Shown: in pieces, positions 1 through 9,313 of the stretch | Layout: the number at the start of each line of letters is the position of its first letter | How positions within the stretch are numbered: position 1 is the first letter of the stretch | Notes under the pieces: generated by a model | Told to the model about the DNA's origin: nothing | Database searches by the model: none | The model's input: the letters and a program-made list of their open reading frames with translations, nothing else | Made by a program: the position numbers and the translations under genes | Source: Ignavibacteriales bacterium | GTDB taxonomy: Bacteria; Bacteroidota; Ignavibacteria; Ignavibacteriales; Ignavibacteriaceae | Length of the DNA: 24,661 bases | Assembly: GCA_003538625.1 (NCBI GenBank) | Contig: DPRR01000037.1 | Location: forward strand, 1-24,661 | Reading direction: 5' to 3'

Positions 1-290
1 AATAATTGAATGACAATAAAACAGATGTTTATTATTTAACAAGTTGGGTTGACAAGCTCAGGTTAACAGTAATTTATAACAAAATGCACTTCAAAAGATA
101 TTTGTTGTTACTTAAGAATCCAATCCTGCAACTTTCTGAAAATTTCACATGGTTTAAATGGCATTATTATGATTTGATTCGGGTATTACGGACAGACTTA
201 TTACCAAAAACTAAATGATTTTTAAGGATAGCAATCAATTACGTGAAAAAAAAAGGAAGAGACTGATAAAAAATCAAGCTCTTCCTCGTT
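1..290. other. Left chromosomal flank, no supported gene
   Basis: This stretch lies outside the left att repeat and should be host DNA originally just downstream of the tRNA gene. Its one open frame (6-218, plus, 70 codons) has no recognisable domain, no clear ribosome binding site and a composition typical of random AT-rich DNA, so I do not call it a gene. The only supported element is the minus-strand terminator hairpin at its right end. Confidence 0.6.
246..286 (-). terminator. Original terminator of the tRNA gene
   Basis: The minus strand shows an 8-bp perfect stem (AGGAAGAG at 254-261 against CTCTTCCT at 279-286) followed by nine T residues. It lies immediately outside the left att repeat, exactly where transcription of the uninterrupted tRNA gene would end. 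After island excision this hairpin would again sit just behind the tRNA. Its role as the ancestral tRNA terminator is inferred from position. Confidence 0.7.
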
Positions 291-305
291 AGTACCCGGG
301 GCGGG
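291..305. repeat. attL, 15-bp direct repeat
   Basis: AGTACCCGGGGCGGG is repeated exactly at 24637-24651, in the same orientation. In the right copy these bases are the 3' T-stem strand, the 3' acceptor strand and the discriminator base of a minus-strand tRNA, plus two bases beyond. The left copy has no tRNA body around it, so it is the fragment duplicated by integration. The integrase gene begins about 200 bp away. Confidence 0.85.
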
Positions 306-351
306 TACAATACCATCATAAATAGGAAAATATAGCAATCCGAATGAAAAC

Positions 352-375
352 ATATCAAATATAATATATTGATAT
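352..375. repeat. AT-rich inverted repeat near attL
   Basis: ATATCAA (352-358) and TTGATAT (369-375) form a perfect 7-bp inverted repeat around a 10-bp A/T spacer, between attL and the integrase promoter. It could be a protein-binding site used in integration or excision, but in such AT-rich DNA chance is also possible. Confidence 0.3.
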
Positions 376-438
376 ACTGGTTATTAAAATATTATTGTTT
401 CAAATTGATTCCTATAAAAATCTAAGTTTTAACTCATT

Positions 439-458
439 TTGTTACTATTTTGTTACTC
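439..458. repeat. Integrase arm-type repeat, left copy
   Basis: TTGTTACTATTTTGTTACTC occurs here and, identically and in the same orientation, at 24560-24579. Each copy contains two TTGTTACT/TTGTTACTC half repeats offset by 11 bp, about one helical turn. One copy lies 133 bp inside attL and the other 57 bp inside attR. Paired sites just inside both ends are what arm-type binding sites of tyrosine recombinases look like; binding is inferred. Confidence 0.6.
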
Positions 459-482
459 ATAATTCAATATTTAGTATATTTG
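449..482 (+). promoter_or_regulatory. Probable integrase promoter
   Basis: TATATTTG at 475-482 matches the Bacteroidota -7 consensus TAnnTTTG exactly, 27 bp before the integrase ATG. A TTTG at 449-452, 22 bp upstream, could be the -33 box; the spacing is slightly long. That TTTG lies inside the 439-458 repeat, so a protein bound there could repress or tune integrase transcription. No Shine-Dalgarno sequence precedes the ATG. Confidence 0.5.
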
Positions 483-509
483 TATTTGCTTATATATTAA
501 ATATTTAAA

Positions 510-1640
510 ATGAAAAAAAGAAAAGGAACGAAGAAAGATAATGTTATTATTAGAGAAAAAAAATTGTCAAACGGGAATATTTCACTCTATCTTGATATTT
601 ATCGAAGTGGCAAAAGGACTTATGAGTTTTTGAAACTGTACATTAAGGACAAACCATTAAATCACTTAGAAAGAGAAGAAAATAAAGAAACCTATCAACT
701 CGCTGAGAGCATAAGAACTAAACGAGAATCTGAATTAAATCATTCCGAATTTGGGTTTATTGCTCCACACAGACAGAATATTGATTTTATTACTTTCTAT
801 CAGGAATATTTGGATAACTACACAAAGAAGGATATTCGAATGCTTAAAGGTAGCCTTGAATATTTCAAAAAATTTCTGGATAGTAAAGGTTATTCCTTAA
901 CTCAGAAATTTCTTCCAAGACAACTTACAAAGGAACTTATTATTAGTTATAAAGAATACCTTGAAAAGACTTTAAAAGGAGAAACTCCAGCATCATACTT
1001 CAAGCGATTTAAAAAAGTACTTAAATACGCTGAAGAAAAAGAGATAATTCAAAAAAATCCAGCCAGAGATATTTACTCAACTATCAATGAGGGACTGAAA
1101 AAGGATATATTGACTTTTTCTGAAATTCAATTACTTGCTGATGCAAAATGCGGAAATTCTGAAGTAAAAAGAGCATTTCTTTTTTGCCTAAACACAGGTC
1201 TAAGATTTGTCGATGTGAAAGAATTAAGATATAAAAACATCGATTTTGGAAATCATCGATTGAAATTTATTCAGGAAAAAACAAAAAACAGCTCAAAAAA
1301 TTCCACAGTTATTATTGATTTAAATACAACAGCACAAAAACTAATCGGTGAAATCAAAGGCGCTGATGAAAAAATTTTTTCCCTTCCAACTCATGCTGGT
1401 TGTGTAAAGAGTCTTCAAAATTGGGTCACCTCTGCCGGAATTAATAAACATATCACGTGGCATTGCGCACGTCATTCTTTTGCTGTTAACCTTTTAGGTG
1501 AGGTTAAAACTGATATTAAAACTGTGGCTTCATTACTAGGTCACTCCGGATTAAAACATACTGAAAAATACACTCGTGCCGTTGATGAATTAAAGAATAA
1601 AGCGGTTAATGGGATGCCAGAGATTATGTTGGGGAAATAA
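510..1640 (+). CDS. Tyrosine recombinase (island integrase)
   Basis: A 376-aa site-specific recombinase that should catalyse integration into, and with an excisionase excision from, the tRNA 3' end. Residues about 1-85 resemble the arm-binding domain of Bacteroidota integrases, 90-190 the SAM-like core-binding domain, and 200-370 the catalytic domain. The catalytic set is complete: Arg232 (in TGLR), Lys257, His318 and Arg321 (in WHCARH), His345 (in LLGH) and nucleophile Tyr354 (in TEKY). It is the only plus-strand gene and the closest gene to attL; its stop faces the end of the AIPR gene with only 47 bp between and no obvious hairpin. The ATG at 510 follows a good -7 box. Length is normal for the family and no inactivating lesion is visible. 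Confidence 0.95.
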   Translation: MKKRKGTKKDNVIIREKKLSNGNISLYLDIYRSGKRTYEFLKLYIKDKPLNHLEREENKETYQLAESIRTKRESELNHSEFGFIAPHRQNIDFITFYQEYLDNYTKKDIRMLKGSLEYFKKFLDSKGYSLTQKFLPRQLTKELIISYKEYLEKTLKGETPASYFKRFKKVLKYAEEKEIIQKNPARDIYSTINEGLKKDILTFSEIQLLADAKCGNSEVKRAFLFCLNTGLRFVDVKELRYKNIDFGNHRLKFIQEKTKNSSKNSTVIIDLNTTAQKLIGEIKGADEKIFSLPTHAGCVKSLQNWVTSAGINKHITWHCARHSFAVNLLGEVKTDIKTVASLLGHSGLKHTEKYTRAVDELKNKAVNGMPEIMLGK

Positions 1641-1687
1641 TTACTATCAATTCTTTCAACCAATAAAATTAGTTCATTTTTAAAGTT

Positions 1688-3814
1688 CTATTTAATGCTT
1701 TCAACTTCTCTATCAAAAATTGGTGTTTTAAAGATTATTTTATTTAAAAGTTCATTCGCCATAATTATTTCTTTGGAAGTAGGACGAATACCCTCCTTAA
1801 GTTTTCTGCCAATATTATGTGCAGCAATTGTAAAATATTCTGGAATTTCTTCATTTTCCTTACAATACAGATATATGTCTTTCCATTTTTCAGGACTAAC
1901 ACTTTTAACAGTTGACTCAATTTCTTTATAAAAGGAATTATCAATTTCTGAGTCACTTATTCTAATTCTCTTTAAATTAGCTTTTGACACTTTATCTTCT
2001 TCAGGAATATCAATATCAAAATCTTTAATATATACCTTTAAAGATTCCCAACATTCAATTTTTTTAGCCCATTCTCCATATAAAGATCCTGGTGCCGTTT
2101 CTTTTATAAAATTCTCACACAAAATCATTAATTGTTTTAAAAGTTCAGATAATTCCTGTGAAATTTGTTGTGCCTTCCAGATTTTATATAGATCTAATTT
2201 ATTATCTGATATTATTCCTAATAATGACAGTGAATAAGGGACTGTAATATACCTCATATCACCGATTGCATATGGTTTTATGCCATAAATTTTTTCAGCT
2301 GATCTGAAAAGAATAGTTTTTGCAATTGCGTCCTCAAAGTATATATTATCAACAGTATCATTTGATAAACTATTTAAAAAACCAATATAATTTTTCTGAT
2401 TGCCTTTCGCAACAAGGTGTGGTCCTATAATAAGTTTTTTACCATCATATACTTCCTGATATGAATTAATATATTTTGCTAACTCTTCTTTTGAAACAAC
2501 TTGTTTTTTAGGATTTGTAAGATCAAATGCTTTTGCTTTAGATGAATTGGTACCCTCTTTTAATCTGGCATTTCTGTATTGTCCCCTTGATCTTTCGTAG
2601 AACCATCTGGTTTTTTTGCCTGTTGAATTATCAAAGGGAGTTAAAATGCTTCGAGAAAGTTTCTCAAAACTAATATGAAATGGACGATTGGAACTTAAAT
2701 CTGCTACTGAAACTCTGTTTTGAGTATTTGCATATTCTGAAATTCTGGAGACGATATCAGAATAATATTCAGTGTTTTTGATTATTGTTAATTTTAACTG
2801 AACAAAGATGTTTCGAATGTCAACGCCTTTATCCTTTTTATAAGTATGATAAATTGATGCAGTTGTTTGCCCGCCATTAACAATCTGAAAATCCTTTACT
2901 TTTGAAATAAATATTCCTCTTCCATTTTCGTCATTAACAAGAGTTACTTCTTCAGCAGTAGCAGCAAGACCATTGTTAAAAGCTAAAAACATATGAGGTT
3001 CCTTAATAATCGTATTTCGAATCCCTTTATTAATCTTCCCGGAAAACTGTAAAAATGAACGGACATTTTGCTCCAACAGGCGAGACCCAAATCTTTCATA
3101 AATATTTGCTAATGCTTCACCTGGTATAATTGCAAGATAAGATGTGTATTTTTCATTATCTGTCGGCGCAAGAATACATGGTATATCAAAACCATCCTCT
3201 TTAAAATCTATCTCAATTGGAAGATGAGATTTTTCATCTATCTGAAAAAGATAAGTTATATCAATAACTCTGAAATAGATGTTGTAATCCGATATTGTGA
3301 TTGTTTTGGGAATTTCTCCAAGGTATGAACCATCGGTTAAAATAATAGCATTAACTCTGACAAGATTTATTCTCAATTCATCAGCATTACTTAATGTTTG
3401 TGCAAAATCAAAAATCTGTGATGACTCTTCAATTTCGTTTACATAATCTTTCAACAAACCTTTTCTGAAAAAATTAGTTATTCGTTTAGACGCAGTTTCT
3501 ATTTCATCCTTTCCAACCCTGGCAATATCATCTGATCCTTTGTAAATAGTTATAAATAAATCTATTGTTTCATAATTATCAGAGATAGAATATGCATTTA
3601 TCTTATGCTGTAATTTGGTGCCAAGTGCTTTTTCATCATAAGATACTCTGACATTCTCTGTCTCACCGGCTTCAGCTAGTAAATCAGTTGCCATTTGAGT
3701 AAAAAACTGCTCAAGTGTTCCACCTTCTTCTGTTGCGAGCTGAGTTGATTTTAAATCCTGGTTCAAGGATTGATAAAATCTTTTTAATTCAGTATTTTCA
3801 ATTGTTTCAATCAT
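1688..3814 (-). CDS. AIPR family protein (abortive infection)
   Basis: A 708-aa protein with hallmarks of the AIPR family (PF10592), linked to abortive phage resistance. The central conserved block is clear: a Phe-Asn-Asn-Gly motif (FNNGL, residues 279-283) followed by IVNGGQTT (311-318), preceded by a stretch around 241-270 ending in a basic INKGIRNTI segment. The roughly 140 N-terminal residues and the long C-terminal half (about 330-708) have no motif I can name. Its ATG overlaps the stop of the DUF4420 gene by 4 bp, so it is probably translationally coupled and is the last gene of the nine-gene operon. An effector or nuclease-associated role is inferred from family and position. No terminator is evident between its stop and the convergent integrase gene. 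Confidence 0.85.
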   Translation of the reverse strand: MIETIENTELKRFYQSLNQDLKSTQLATEEGGTLEQFFTQMATDLLAEAGETENVRVSYDEKALGTKLQHKINAYSISDNYETIDLFITIYKGSDDIARVGKDEIETASKRITNFFRKGLLKDYVNEIEESSQIFDFAQTLSNADELRINLVRVNAIILTDGSYLGEIPKTITISDYNIYFRVIDITYLFQIDEKSHLPIEIDFKEDGFDIPCILAPTDNEKYTSYLAIIPGEALANIYERFGSRLLEQNVRSFLQFSGKINKGIRNTIIKEPHMFLAFNNGLAATAEEVTLVNDENGRGIFISKVKDFQIVNGGQTTASIYHTYKKDKGVDIRNIFVQLKLTIIKNTEYYSDIVSRISEYANTQNRVSVADLSSNRPFHISFEKLSRSILTPFDNSTGKKTRWFYERSRGQYRNARLKEGTNSSKAKAFDLTNPKKQVVSKEELAKYINSYQEVYDGKKLIIGPHLVAKGNQKNYIGFLNSLSNDTVDNIYFEDAIAKTILFRSAEKIYGIKPYAIGDMRYITVPYSLSLLGIISDNKLDLYKIWKAQQISQELSELLKQLMILCENFIKETAPGSLYGEWAKKIECWESLKVYIKDFDIDIPEEDKVSKANLKRIRISDSEIDNSFYKEIESTVKSVSPEKWKDIYLYCKENEEIPEYFTIAAHNIGRKLKEGIRPTSKEIIMANELLNKIIFKTPIFDREVESIK

Positions 3815-4824
3815 AAGGCGGTTATTATTTGGAAAGTTTCATCTTCATCTATTATAAATTCTGTGCATTGAGAAATAACTATTGAGTATTTTACATCACC
3901 AACTCCGTTACGTATATCCTTTTCTTCAATTCTTGGAAAATCATTTTCTACTTTGTAAAATACTTCTTGTCTTATAAAATAACCGGCATTTTCATATAAT
4001 TGACGGTGGATATCAAAATAACCTGCTTCAATTAATTTACTTTTAAAGCTATTCAGTGAAATAAAATCATTAATTAATAATTCAGTAATCGAATCAATGA
4101 TTTGATTTAATGTTTCGCCGGATTGCTGTCTGACCTCTAATGAAAGATGATAAAGAATTAAATTTTCAAGGTTACTGGTATCCAGTTGTCTTTCATTACT
4201 AATATGAACCTTTTGATGATTATTCCCATGTGTCGTTTTTACTTCAAGACTCCAGCTTCCAGCTTGAAAATCTCTTATTTCTTTTGCTGGACCAACCCAT
4301 GAATTAAGAACCTGGTTATAATCGGTAGCCGAATTCAGGTATTTTCGTAAAAAATAGAGTTCGCCAAACAATCCTCTTTGTTCCTCTGGATCTAAGCCTT
4401 GTTTGCCAAATCTTTCAAACAGGCTTTGCCATTTTAACAGGCGATTAGTATAATTTTTTAATATATATTTCAGATCGGTTTCGTTAATGATACTTGATAT
4501 AATATCAGCAATTAAAGTGTCAAATATATCTTTAAACTGCCTGTCAACCAATACCAGATTTAGCAGTAAAAAACCTTGATCATCAGTATCATATACTTTG
4601 TCAAATTTTAATCCCCTGAATTCATATTTGAAATTAAAATCTTTACCTATTGAAAAAGGTGTTTTTACAATAAGAAGACGATAATTCTCAGGATACTTGA
4701 TACCTAAGAACAGATCGCATTTGCTGATTTCAGAAAATCGCAATTTAAAAAGTCCGGCAACTGTGGACGTATTGTTTTCAAGTTGCACCCATATTTCTTT
4801 AATCCGTTCCATTTTCTGTATCAT
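3811..4824 (-). CDS. PD-(D/E)XK motif protein (DUF4420)
   Basis: A 337-aa protein of the DUF4420 family (PF14390), predicted to be a restriction-endonuclease-fold nuclease. Visible active-site candidates are Glu155 in GLFGELYFL, Asp185 in RDF, and Glu194-Val-Lys196 in SLEVKTTHG, giving a D-x8-E-x-K arrangement. The N-terminal 140 residues are probably a partly helical accessory region. Its start overlaps the Z1 helicase gene by 26 bp and its stop overlaps AIPR by 4 bp. A second in-frame ATG at 4812 could also be used. In defence loci DUF4420 proteins commonly accompany Z1 helicases and AIPR proteins, so a DNA-cleaving role in that complex is likely but not shown by the sequence alone. Confidence 0.85.
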   Translation of the reverse strand: MIQKMERIKEIWVQLENNTSTVAGLFKLRFSEISKCDLFLGIKYPENYRLLIVKTPFSIGKDFNFKYEFRGLKFDKVYDTDDQGFLLLNLVLVDRQFKDIFDTLIADIISSIINETDLKYILKNYTNRLLKWQSLFERFGKQGLDPEEQRGLFGELYFLRKYLNSATDYNQVLNSWVGPAKEIRDFQAGSWSLEVKTTHGNNHQKVHISNERQLDTSNLENLILYHLSLEVRQQSGETLNQIIDSITELLINDFISLNSFKSKLIEAGYFDIHRQLYENAGYFIRQEVFYKVENDFPRIEEKDIRNGVGDVKYSIVISQCTEFIIDEDETFQIITAL

Positions 4825-7771
4825 TTATATCAAGTTCCTCTGGATATTCAAATTCTTTAATAAATTGTTGATTAACGGCATATTCTACCTTTTCATCATT
4901 ATAGATTTCAGGAAAACTGATTGCAATTCCAATAATAGGGACTTTGGAAATCAGTTTCCTTTCAACAATTTTAGGTGTTGTTGCTGAATTTATAACATAC
5001 TGGCAATTATGATTCAACGGATAGATTATAAGTAACCCATTTTTACCTGACCTGCTCCATTTTATTCTTTTTCGGCTTGGCAAATCAACGACTTCGTCTT
5101 TACCTTCAGTCTTATAATCAGTTTCTGTCTGTTGGACAGCATTTTCAACTTCCGCTTCAGATAAATCGATTATTTCATGTCTGTGATCAGTGATATTGGA
5201 TTTCGCCACTTCAAAAATGCCATTATCCTTACTTATATTGGATCTGTCTGTTAATCCAACTTTTTCAGCGATACCCGGAATAGAATATTCATTTTCAGGT
5301 GTTGCCCGTGAGTTATTTATAATTGCAATTGTCCAATTAACAAGATTACCCTTTGCTGTTTGTTTGAGAATATAGTCAACAATTTTGTCGGTATCCATAA
5401 CTTCCTGACCAATTCTATATTGTGATAGGAAAGAAATTAACTGATTGAAATTATTCTCTGCTTTCCATACAAATTTCTGTAGTGTGTTAAATCTATTCAA
5501 TGGTTTATTAATTGGGCTGCCAAGACTTGAAATCAACTTAACCAGAGCATTAAAATTATTGACAAAAACCTGGTTGTCGATCTTGAACTGGTAAGTCTGT
5601 TCAAGTTCTCCGGAATAACTGAGATACATTATTTTTTTATAACGGAATTTGTTTGCAGCAGTAATTTTCAAAACACCTGGATGTGTTCTCACTTTCAATC
5701 CAAATTCTTTTGGAGACTTTTTTAACAAAAACATATAGTCAAAATCACGCCTCATTTCCTCAGAAGCAATGGTAATATGTTTGTACCATCTGGCAAGTTC
5801 ATCACTTGTGAATATCCTGCATAAATCAATATATCCGGGCCTGTATCCGAACCAACGCCCCATCTGCATCAGGGTATCGTACATTTTTGATGCTCTCAGA
5901 TAATAGCTGGTTGTTAGTCCTTCCAATGTTAGTCCCCTTGAAAGTTTATCCCCACCAACTGCAATTACCGATAAATATTTATCCTGCTGTTCTGATACAA
6001 AATAATCAAGTGGAGAAATATTATGATAGGATAAGCCTGCAATATTTTTGTCTCCATGGACTGCTCTTACTTCCATTTTTGAAATTGCCGGATAAATCTC
6101 TTTCTGCAATTCTGTCCATGATATCTTTGATAATTCTGTATCCACATGAGTGGTTTGGATCTCCATTATCATAGTTGTTGTTGGAACAAAATCCTTTTCC
6201 CATATTATTTTGAGCTCGGTCAGAAGATTACCGGATTTCATTTCAATCTGACGCTGATAGAATTTTAATTCAGCATCAACAAGGGTTGCAATCCGATCCT
6301 GCCAGATAATGAATCTGGAAACATGGATTAGCATTGAATTGTGCGTATTTATTTGTTTTCTGACTCTTCTTGCTGCTGAGGAAAGAATAAAGGACTTTAT
6401 TGCGTATCTCAAACTATTGGGTAATTCCTCGGGCAAAGGATCGTTTTTTTTATGTCTATCCGGAACAAAAGGTTTGGTAGCAATAAATTCATTACCTCCA
6501 TTAAAAAATGAATTATGTATTTGCTCTTTTAAATCAGAAGCCTCAAAGACATCATAATCTTTTACCAACCGGATTACGGGAAGAGGCTCTTCTGTGATGT
6601 CTGAGTAAGTTAATGAAGGCAGACCAAAAATTTTGGCAGGACCAATATAATTTGAAGGTGCAGGTATATTTATTATAAAATCCTTGGGAAATAAATCCTG
6701 GCCCACAGCAAATTCATAATCCTTGATTGTAAGATCTAATCCTTTTGTAGTTTCCTGCTCCAGAATCGGGATAAAAATATTTGCAAATGGAGTGGCCGTA
6801 TAACCGATATAAGCACTTTGTTCAAAAAGTGATAGAAGAGCCCTGATTAATCCATTAATTGCAGATACTTTTTCAGCACTTACATTTATTGATGCATTAT
6901 CAGCTTCATCATCGATTAAAAGAAATGGAATATTTCTGATTAAAATCTTTCCGTCACTCTGTTTGTCTCCCCATACCGCCAGCCACGAAATCAGATTTTT
7001 TAGAATTGAACCATTCTTTTTCACAACTGCAACTATCGGGTCCGAACTTCTTAAATGAATGCCTGCTGATTGCGCAACTTTCCTATTAAAATCCCCATTG
7101 AGATGGCTTGATGTTAAAGCATTAGCTGGCAAATCAATTGAAACTCCAGTTCTCTCATCAATCGGATTGTAAAATGCAACTCCAATTTTATTTGTATTTG
7201 AATATTGAAGTGAACGCTGACTGTTAAAGCCCAAAAAGCCTTCATCAATTCTGATTTGAGTCTGACTTCTCAATGAATCATGCATCCCCGCTAAAACTAT
7301 TATCAGTCTGTAACCTGCATCGGCAGATTTGTTTATCAGACCTGTATAATTACCTGTCTTACCTGACTGAACCTGACCAACTACCATCCCTCTTTTATCC
7401 CAAGCGCCGGAAATTGAAGGATTGGGGATGCGATCTAAAATATCATCAGTTAAATTGTCAAGTTTATTAATCGTTTCAAGAGCCATTTTCTTTCGTAAAT
7501 AATTGTTGTAACGGTTCCAAAACGACCAGCTTATATCTTTCTTTCTGTCTTTAAGCCAAGGATGATATCCTTCCTCCAGATCAAGAATTCTGTAATTGTC
7601 TGAGAAGATAGCAAAAGTTGCTGCCAGATAATTAAATAATTGTTCTCTTTGATTATTAAGGTCGGGAAATATTTTAAGAACATTATCAATGGAGTTATTT
7701 ATATCCGTTGATGTGGGATTTTTAATATTTCTAAGCAATTCAATACATATGTTTTTTGCCTGGTCGATCAT
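4799..7771 (-). CDS. Z1 domain SF2-type helicase/ATPase
   Basis: A 990-aa protein of the Z1 class of superfamily II helicase-like ATPases (PF10593) found in restriction-modification neighbourhoods. Visible motifs: Walker A GQVQSGKTG at 132-140 (Lys138), Walker B LLIDDEAD ending at 291, motif III YIGYTATPFANIF at 321-333, motif V GGDKLSRGLTLEGL at 606-619, and motif VI MGRWFGYR at 637-644. The helicase core thus spans roughly 110-680; the 300-residue C-terminal part is unassigned. It should couple ATP hydrolysis to DNA translocation or remodelling for the nucleases. It follows the MORC-like ATPase gene after 69 bp, the largest gap in the operon, where I found no convincing promoter or terminator. 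Its end overlaps DUF4420 by 26 bp. Confidence 0.9.
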   Translation of the reverse strand: MIDQAKNICIELLRNIKNPTSTDINNSIDNVLKIFPDLNNQREQLFNYLAATFAIFSDNYRILDLEEGYHPWLKDRKKDISWSFWNRYNNYLRKKMALETINKLDNLTDDILDRIPNPSISGAWDKRGMVVGQVQSGKTGNYTGLINKSADAGYRLIIVLAGMHDSLRSQTQIRIDEGFLGFNSQRSLQYSNTNKIGVAFYNPIDERTGVSIDLPANALTSSHLNGDFNRKVAQSAGIHLRSSDPIVAVVKKNGSILKNLISWLAVWGDKQSDGKILIRNIPFLLIDDEADNASINVSAEKVSAINGLIRALLSLFEQSAYIGYTATPFANIFIPILEQETTKGLDLTIKDYEFAVGQDLFPKDFIINIPAPSNYIGPAKIFGLPSLTYSDITEEPLPVIRLVKDYDVFEASDLKEQIHNSFFNGGNEFIATKPFVPDRHKKNDPLPEELPNSLRYAIKSFILSSAARRVRKQINTHNSMLIHVSRFIIWQDRIATLVDAELKFYQRQIEMKSGNLLTELKIIWEKDFVPTTTMIMEIQTTHVDTELSKISWTELQKEIYPAISKMEVRAVHGDKNIAGLSYHNISPLDYFVSEQQDKYLSVIAVGGDKLSRGLTLEGLTTSYYLRASKMYDTLMQMGRWFGYRPGYIDLCRIFTSDELARWYKHITIASEEMRRDFDYMFLLKKSPKEFGLKVRTHPGVLKITAANKFRYKKIMYLSYSGELEQTYQFKIDNQVFVNNFNALVKLISSLGSPINKPLNRFNTLQKFVWKAENNFNQLISFLSQYRIGQEVMDTDKIVDYILKQTAKGNLVNWTIAIINNSRATPENEYSIPGIAEKVGLTDRSNISKDNGIFEVAKSNITDHRHEIIDLSEAEVENAVQQTETDYKTEGKDEVVDLPSRKRIKWSRSGKNGLLIIYPLNHNCQYVINSATTPKIVERKLISKVPIIGIAISFPEIYNDEKVEYAVNQQFIKEFEYPEELDINDTENGTD

Positions 7772-7840
7772 AATTAGGTTTTTGGTTTGTTTTATTTGTC
7801 TGCCAGTTGGTTATGTAATGGCGTTATAAAAATATAATAT

Positions 7841-9313
7841 TCATCTAAGATCTGCTATATATTCAGGAAAATGATTAAAAGGTTCAAGATTTATAATTAT
7901 TGATTTTGCTTCCGAATCTTTTTTACCCTGCAAAATCAGAGAAATATAAACCTGTTGCATAAGTTTTATTATTTCACTGTGTTTGGTTCCTTCAAATGGT
8001 TTTCCCTGTAATTCAGGATCTTCAGCTTCCTTAATATAAATTGACTTAGTTGGAATTGTTTCTTCAATGAAACGCAGCAACAGTTCAATTGCTTTATCAG
8101 GTTCTGTTACTACCTGATCTTTGATTTTTTCAATCAAGGGATGTTCTCTGTTTATTTTGTAGTACCATTTATTTCCTCTCTTATGGTCAATCCACAGAGG
8201 AACAAATTTTTGTCCCGGAGATAGTTTAACATTTTTCCCTTTATGACGATAAACCTCTACTGCCTGTATTCTTATCTGACTGGCATATGCCTTTAACTGT
8301 TCTTTCAATACATGAGGAGGACGGGCAACTGACTTCTTTATATCAATCTGCCATTCAGCATCAAGATTATTCGGTAAATCAATCTGTATCCGGGCAAGTT
8401 TGTAATGTTCTTCCTTCCTGAACAGACCCAGCCAATCTCCAGCTAAAATCAATCTCTCATTACGGTAAATATAAAATCCCTGCTGTTCGTTCCACCCTTT
8501 AGAACCTTCTCCTTCTCTGAATCTGGCATCTGTGATTTTTGATTTATGTGGTAAAACGTACCCTTTGATAAATACTCTTGCATTGAAAAGTGGTTCCTGT
8601 GGAAATGGTTGTGTCGCAATTTCATCTTTCAGATATGGATCCCAGGCTTCTACCAATCTGTCCTGAAAATAGATTTTTATTTTCCCTGACTCAATGAAGC
8701 GATGGAAAACCATTGCAATATGCCTTTTCACCTGTTCCATTACAGCAAGAAACTTATCTAAGGCTTTGTTATCATCTGCTTTGAAATTTTTAACCAGTCT
8801 GTCGATATCGTTCCATACTACTATTGTTCCTGAAATCATTTTATCAATTTCATCCTCAAAACGGTTATCAGGTAAATATTTTATTAGCTCCCATTTGCCT
8901 GTTTCTTTAACAAAGTCAAGGTCCCATGTCCAGAATGTCGGTTCAGTTTCATTCATTTTACTGATTACAGTGAGCTTTCTGCACTGTGAAAAGGACGCAG
9001 TTTTTAATCCAAGACCGAACCTTCCAAGATCTTTTGCATTCCGGTCTTCCAATGGATTTTTACTTCCTGGTCTCATGGCCTGAATCAATTCCTTATTGCT
9101 CATGCCTGTGCCATCGTCTTTAATGGAGATCCAGGTATCAGCTCCTTTCCATTCAAAATTGATACAGATGTTTTTAGCCTGAGCAGGAATTGAATTATCG
9201 ATAATATCAGCAACTGCAGCTTCGATACTGTATCCTATTGCTCGGAAAGTCTCAATCATCGAGGATGCTTCCGGGACTGCAGAAGTGGTTTCAAATTTGG
9301 AGTAATCAATCAT
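7841..9313 (-). CDS. MORC/MutL-like GHKL ATPase
   Basis: A 490-aa ATP-binding protein of the GHKL superfamily. The N-terminal ATPase contains the N-box VADIIDNSI (Asp36 to Ser41 region, Asn40 as Mg-binding residue), the G1 box DDGTGM at 66-71, and the G2 segment GRFGLGLK at 97-104. An Asp occupies the position where Hsp90/MutL/MORC proteins usually have the catalytic Glu. Residues about 200-380 look like an S5-type domain carrying the basic stretch KKSVARPPH, and the C-terminal 110 residues are charged and unassigned. Related ATPases occur in prokaryotic restriction-modification operons and are relatives of eukaryotic MORC. It would act as an ATP-gated clamp on DNA or on partner nucleases. 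The start overlaps the DUF3883 stop in an ATGA. Confidence 0.85.
   Translation of the reverse strand: MIDYSKFETTSAVPEASSMIETFRAIGYSIEAAVADIIDNSIPAQAKNICINFEWKGADTWISIKDDGTGMSNKELIQAMRPGSKNPLEDRNAKDLGRFGLGLKTASFSQCRKLTVISKMNETEPTFWTWDLDFVKETGKWELIKYLPDNRFEDEIDKMISGTIVVWNDIDRLVKNFKADDNKALDKFLAVMEQVKRHIAMVFHRFIESGKIKIYFQDRLVEAWDPYLKDEIATQPFPQEPLFNARVFIKGYVLPHKSKITDARFREGEGSKGWNEQQGFYIYRNERLILAGDWLGLFRKEEHYKLARIQIDLPNNLDAEWQIDIKKSVARPPHVLKEQLKAYASQIRIQAVEVYRHKGKNVKLSPGQKFVPLWIDHKRGNKWYYKINREHPLIEKIKDQVVTEPDKAIELLLRFIEETIPTKSIYIKEAEDPELQGKPFEGTKHSEIIKLMQQVYISLILQGKKDSEAKSIIINLEPFNHFPEYIADLR

Noticed and set aside
6..218. A 70-codon open frame in the left flank
   Set aside because: No domain, no ribosome binding site, and composition like random AT-rich sequence.
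7772..7840. Internal promoter between the MORC-like ATPase and Z1 genes
   Set aside because: The 69-bp gap has no -33/-7 pair or hairpin that I can support.
8694..9083. A 129-codon plus-strand frame opposite the MORC-like ATPase gene
   Set aside because: It is antisense to a well-supported gene with intact motifs and has no recognisable domain. Other long opposite frames in the defence operon were left out for the same reason.
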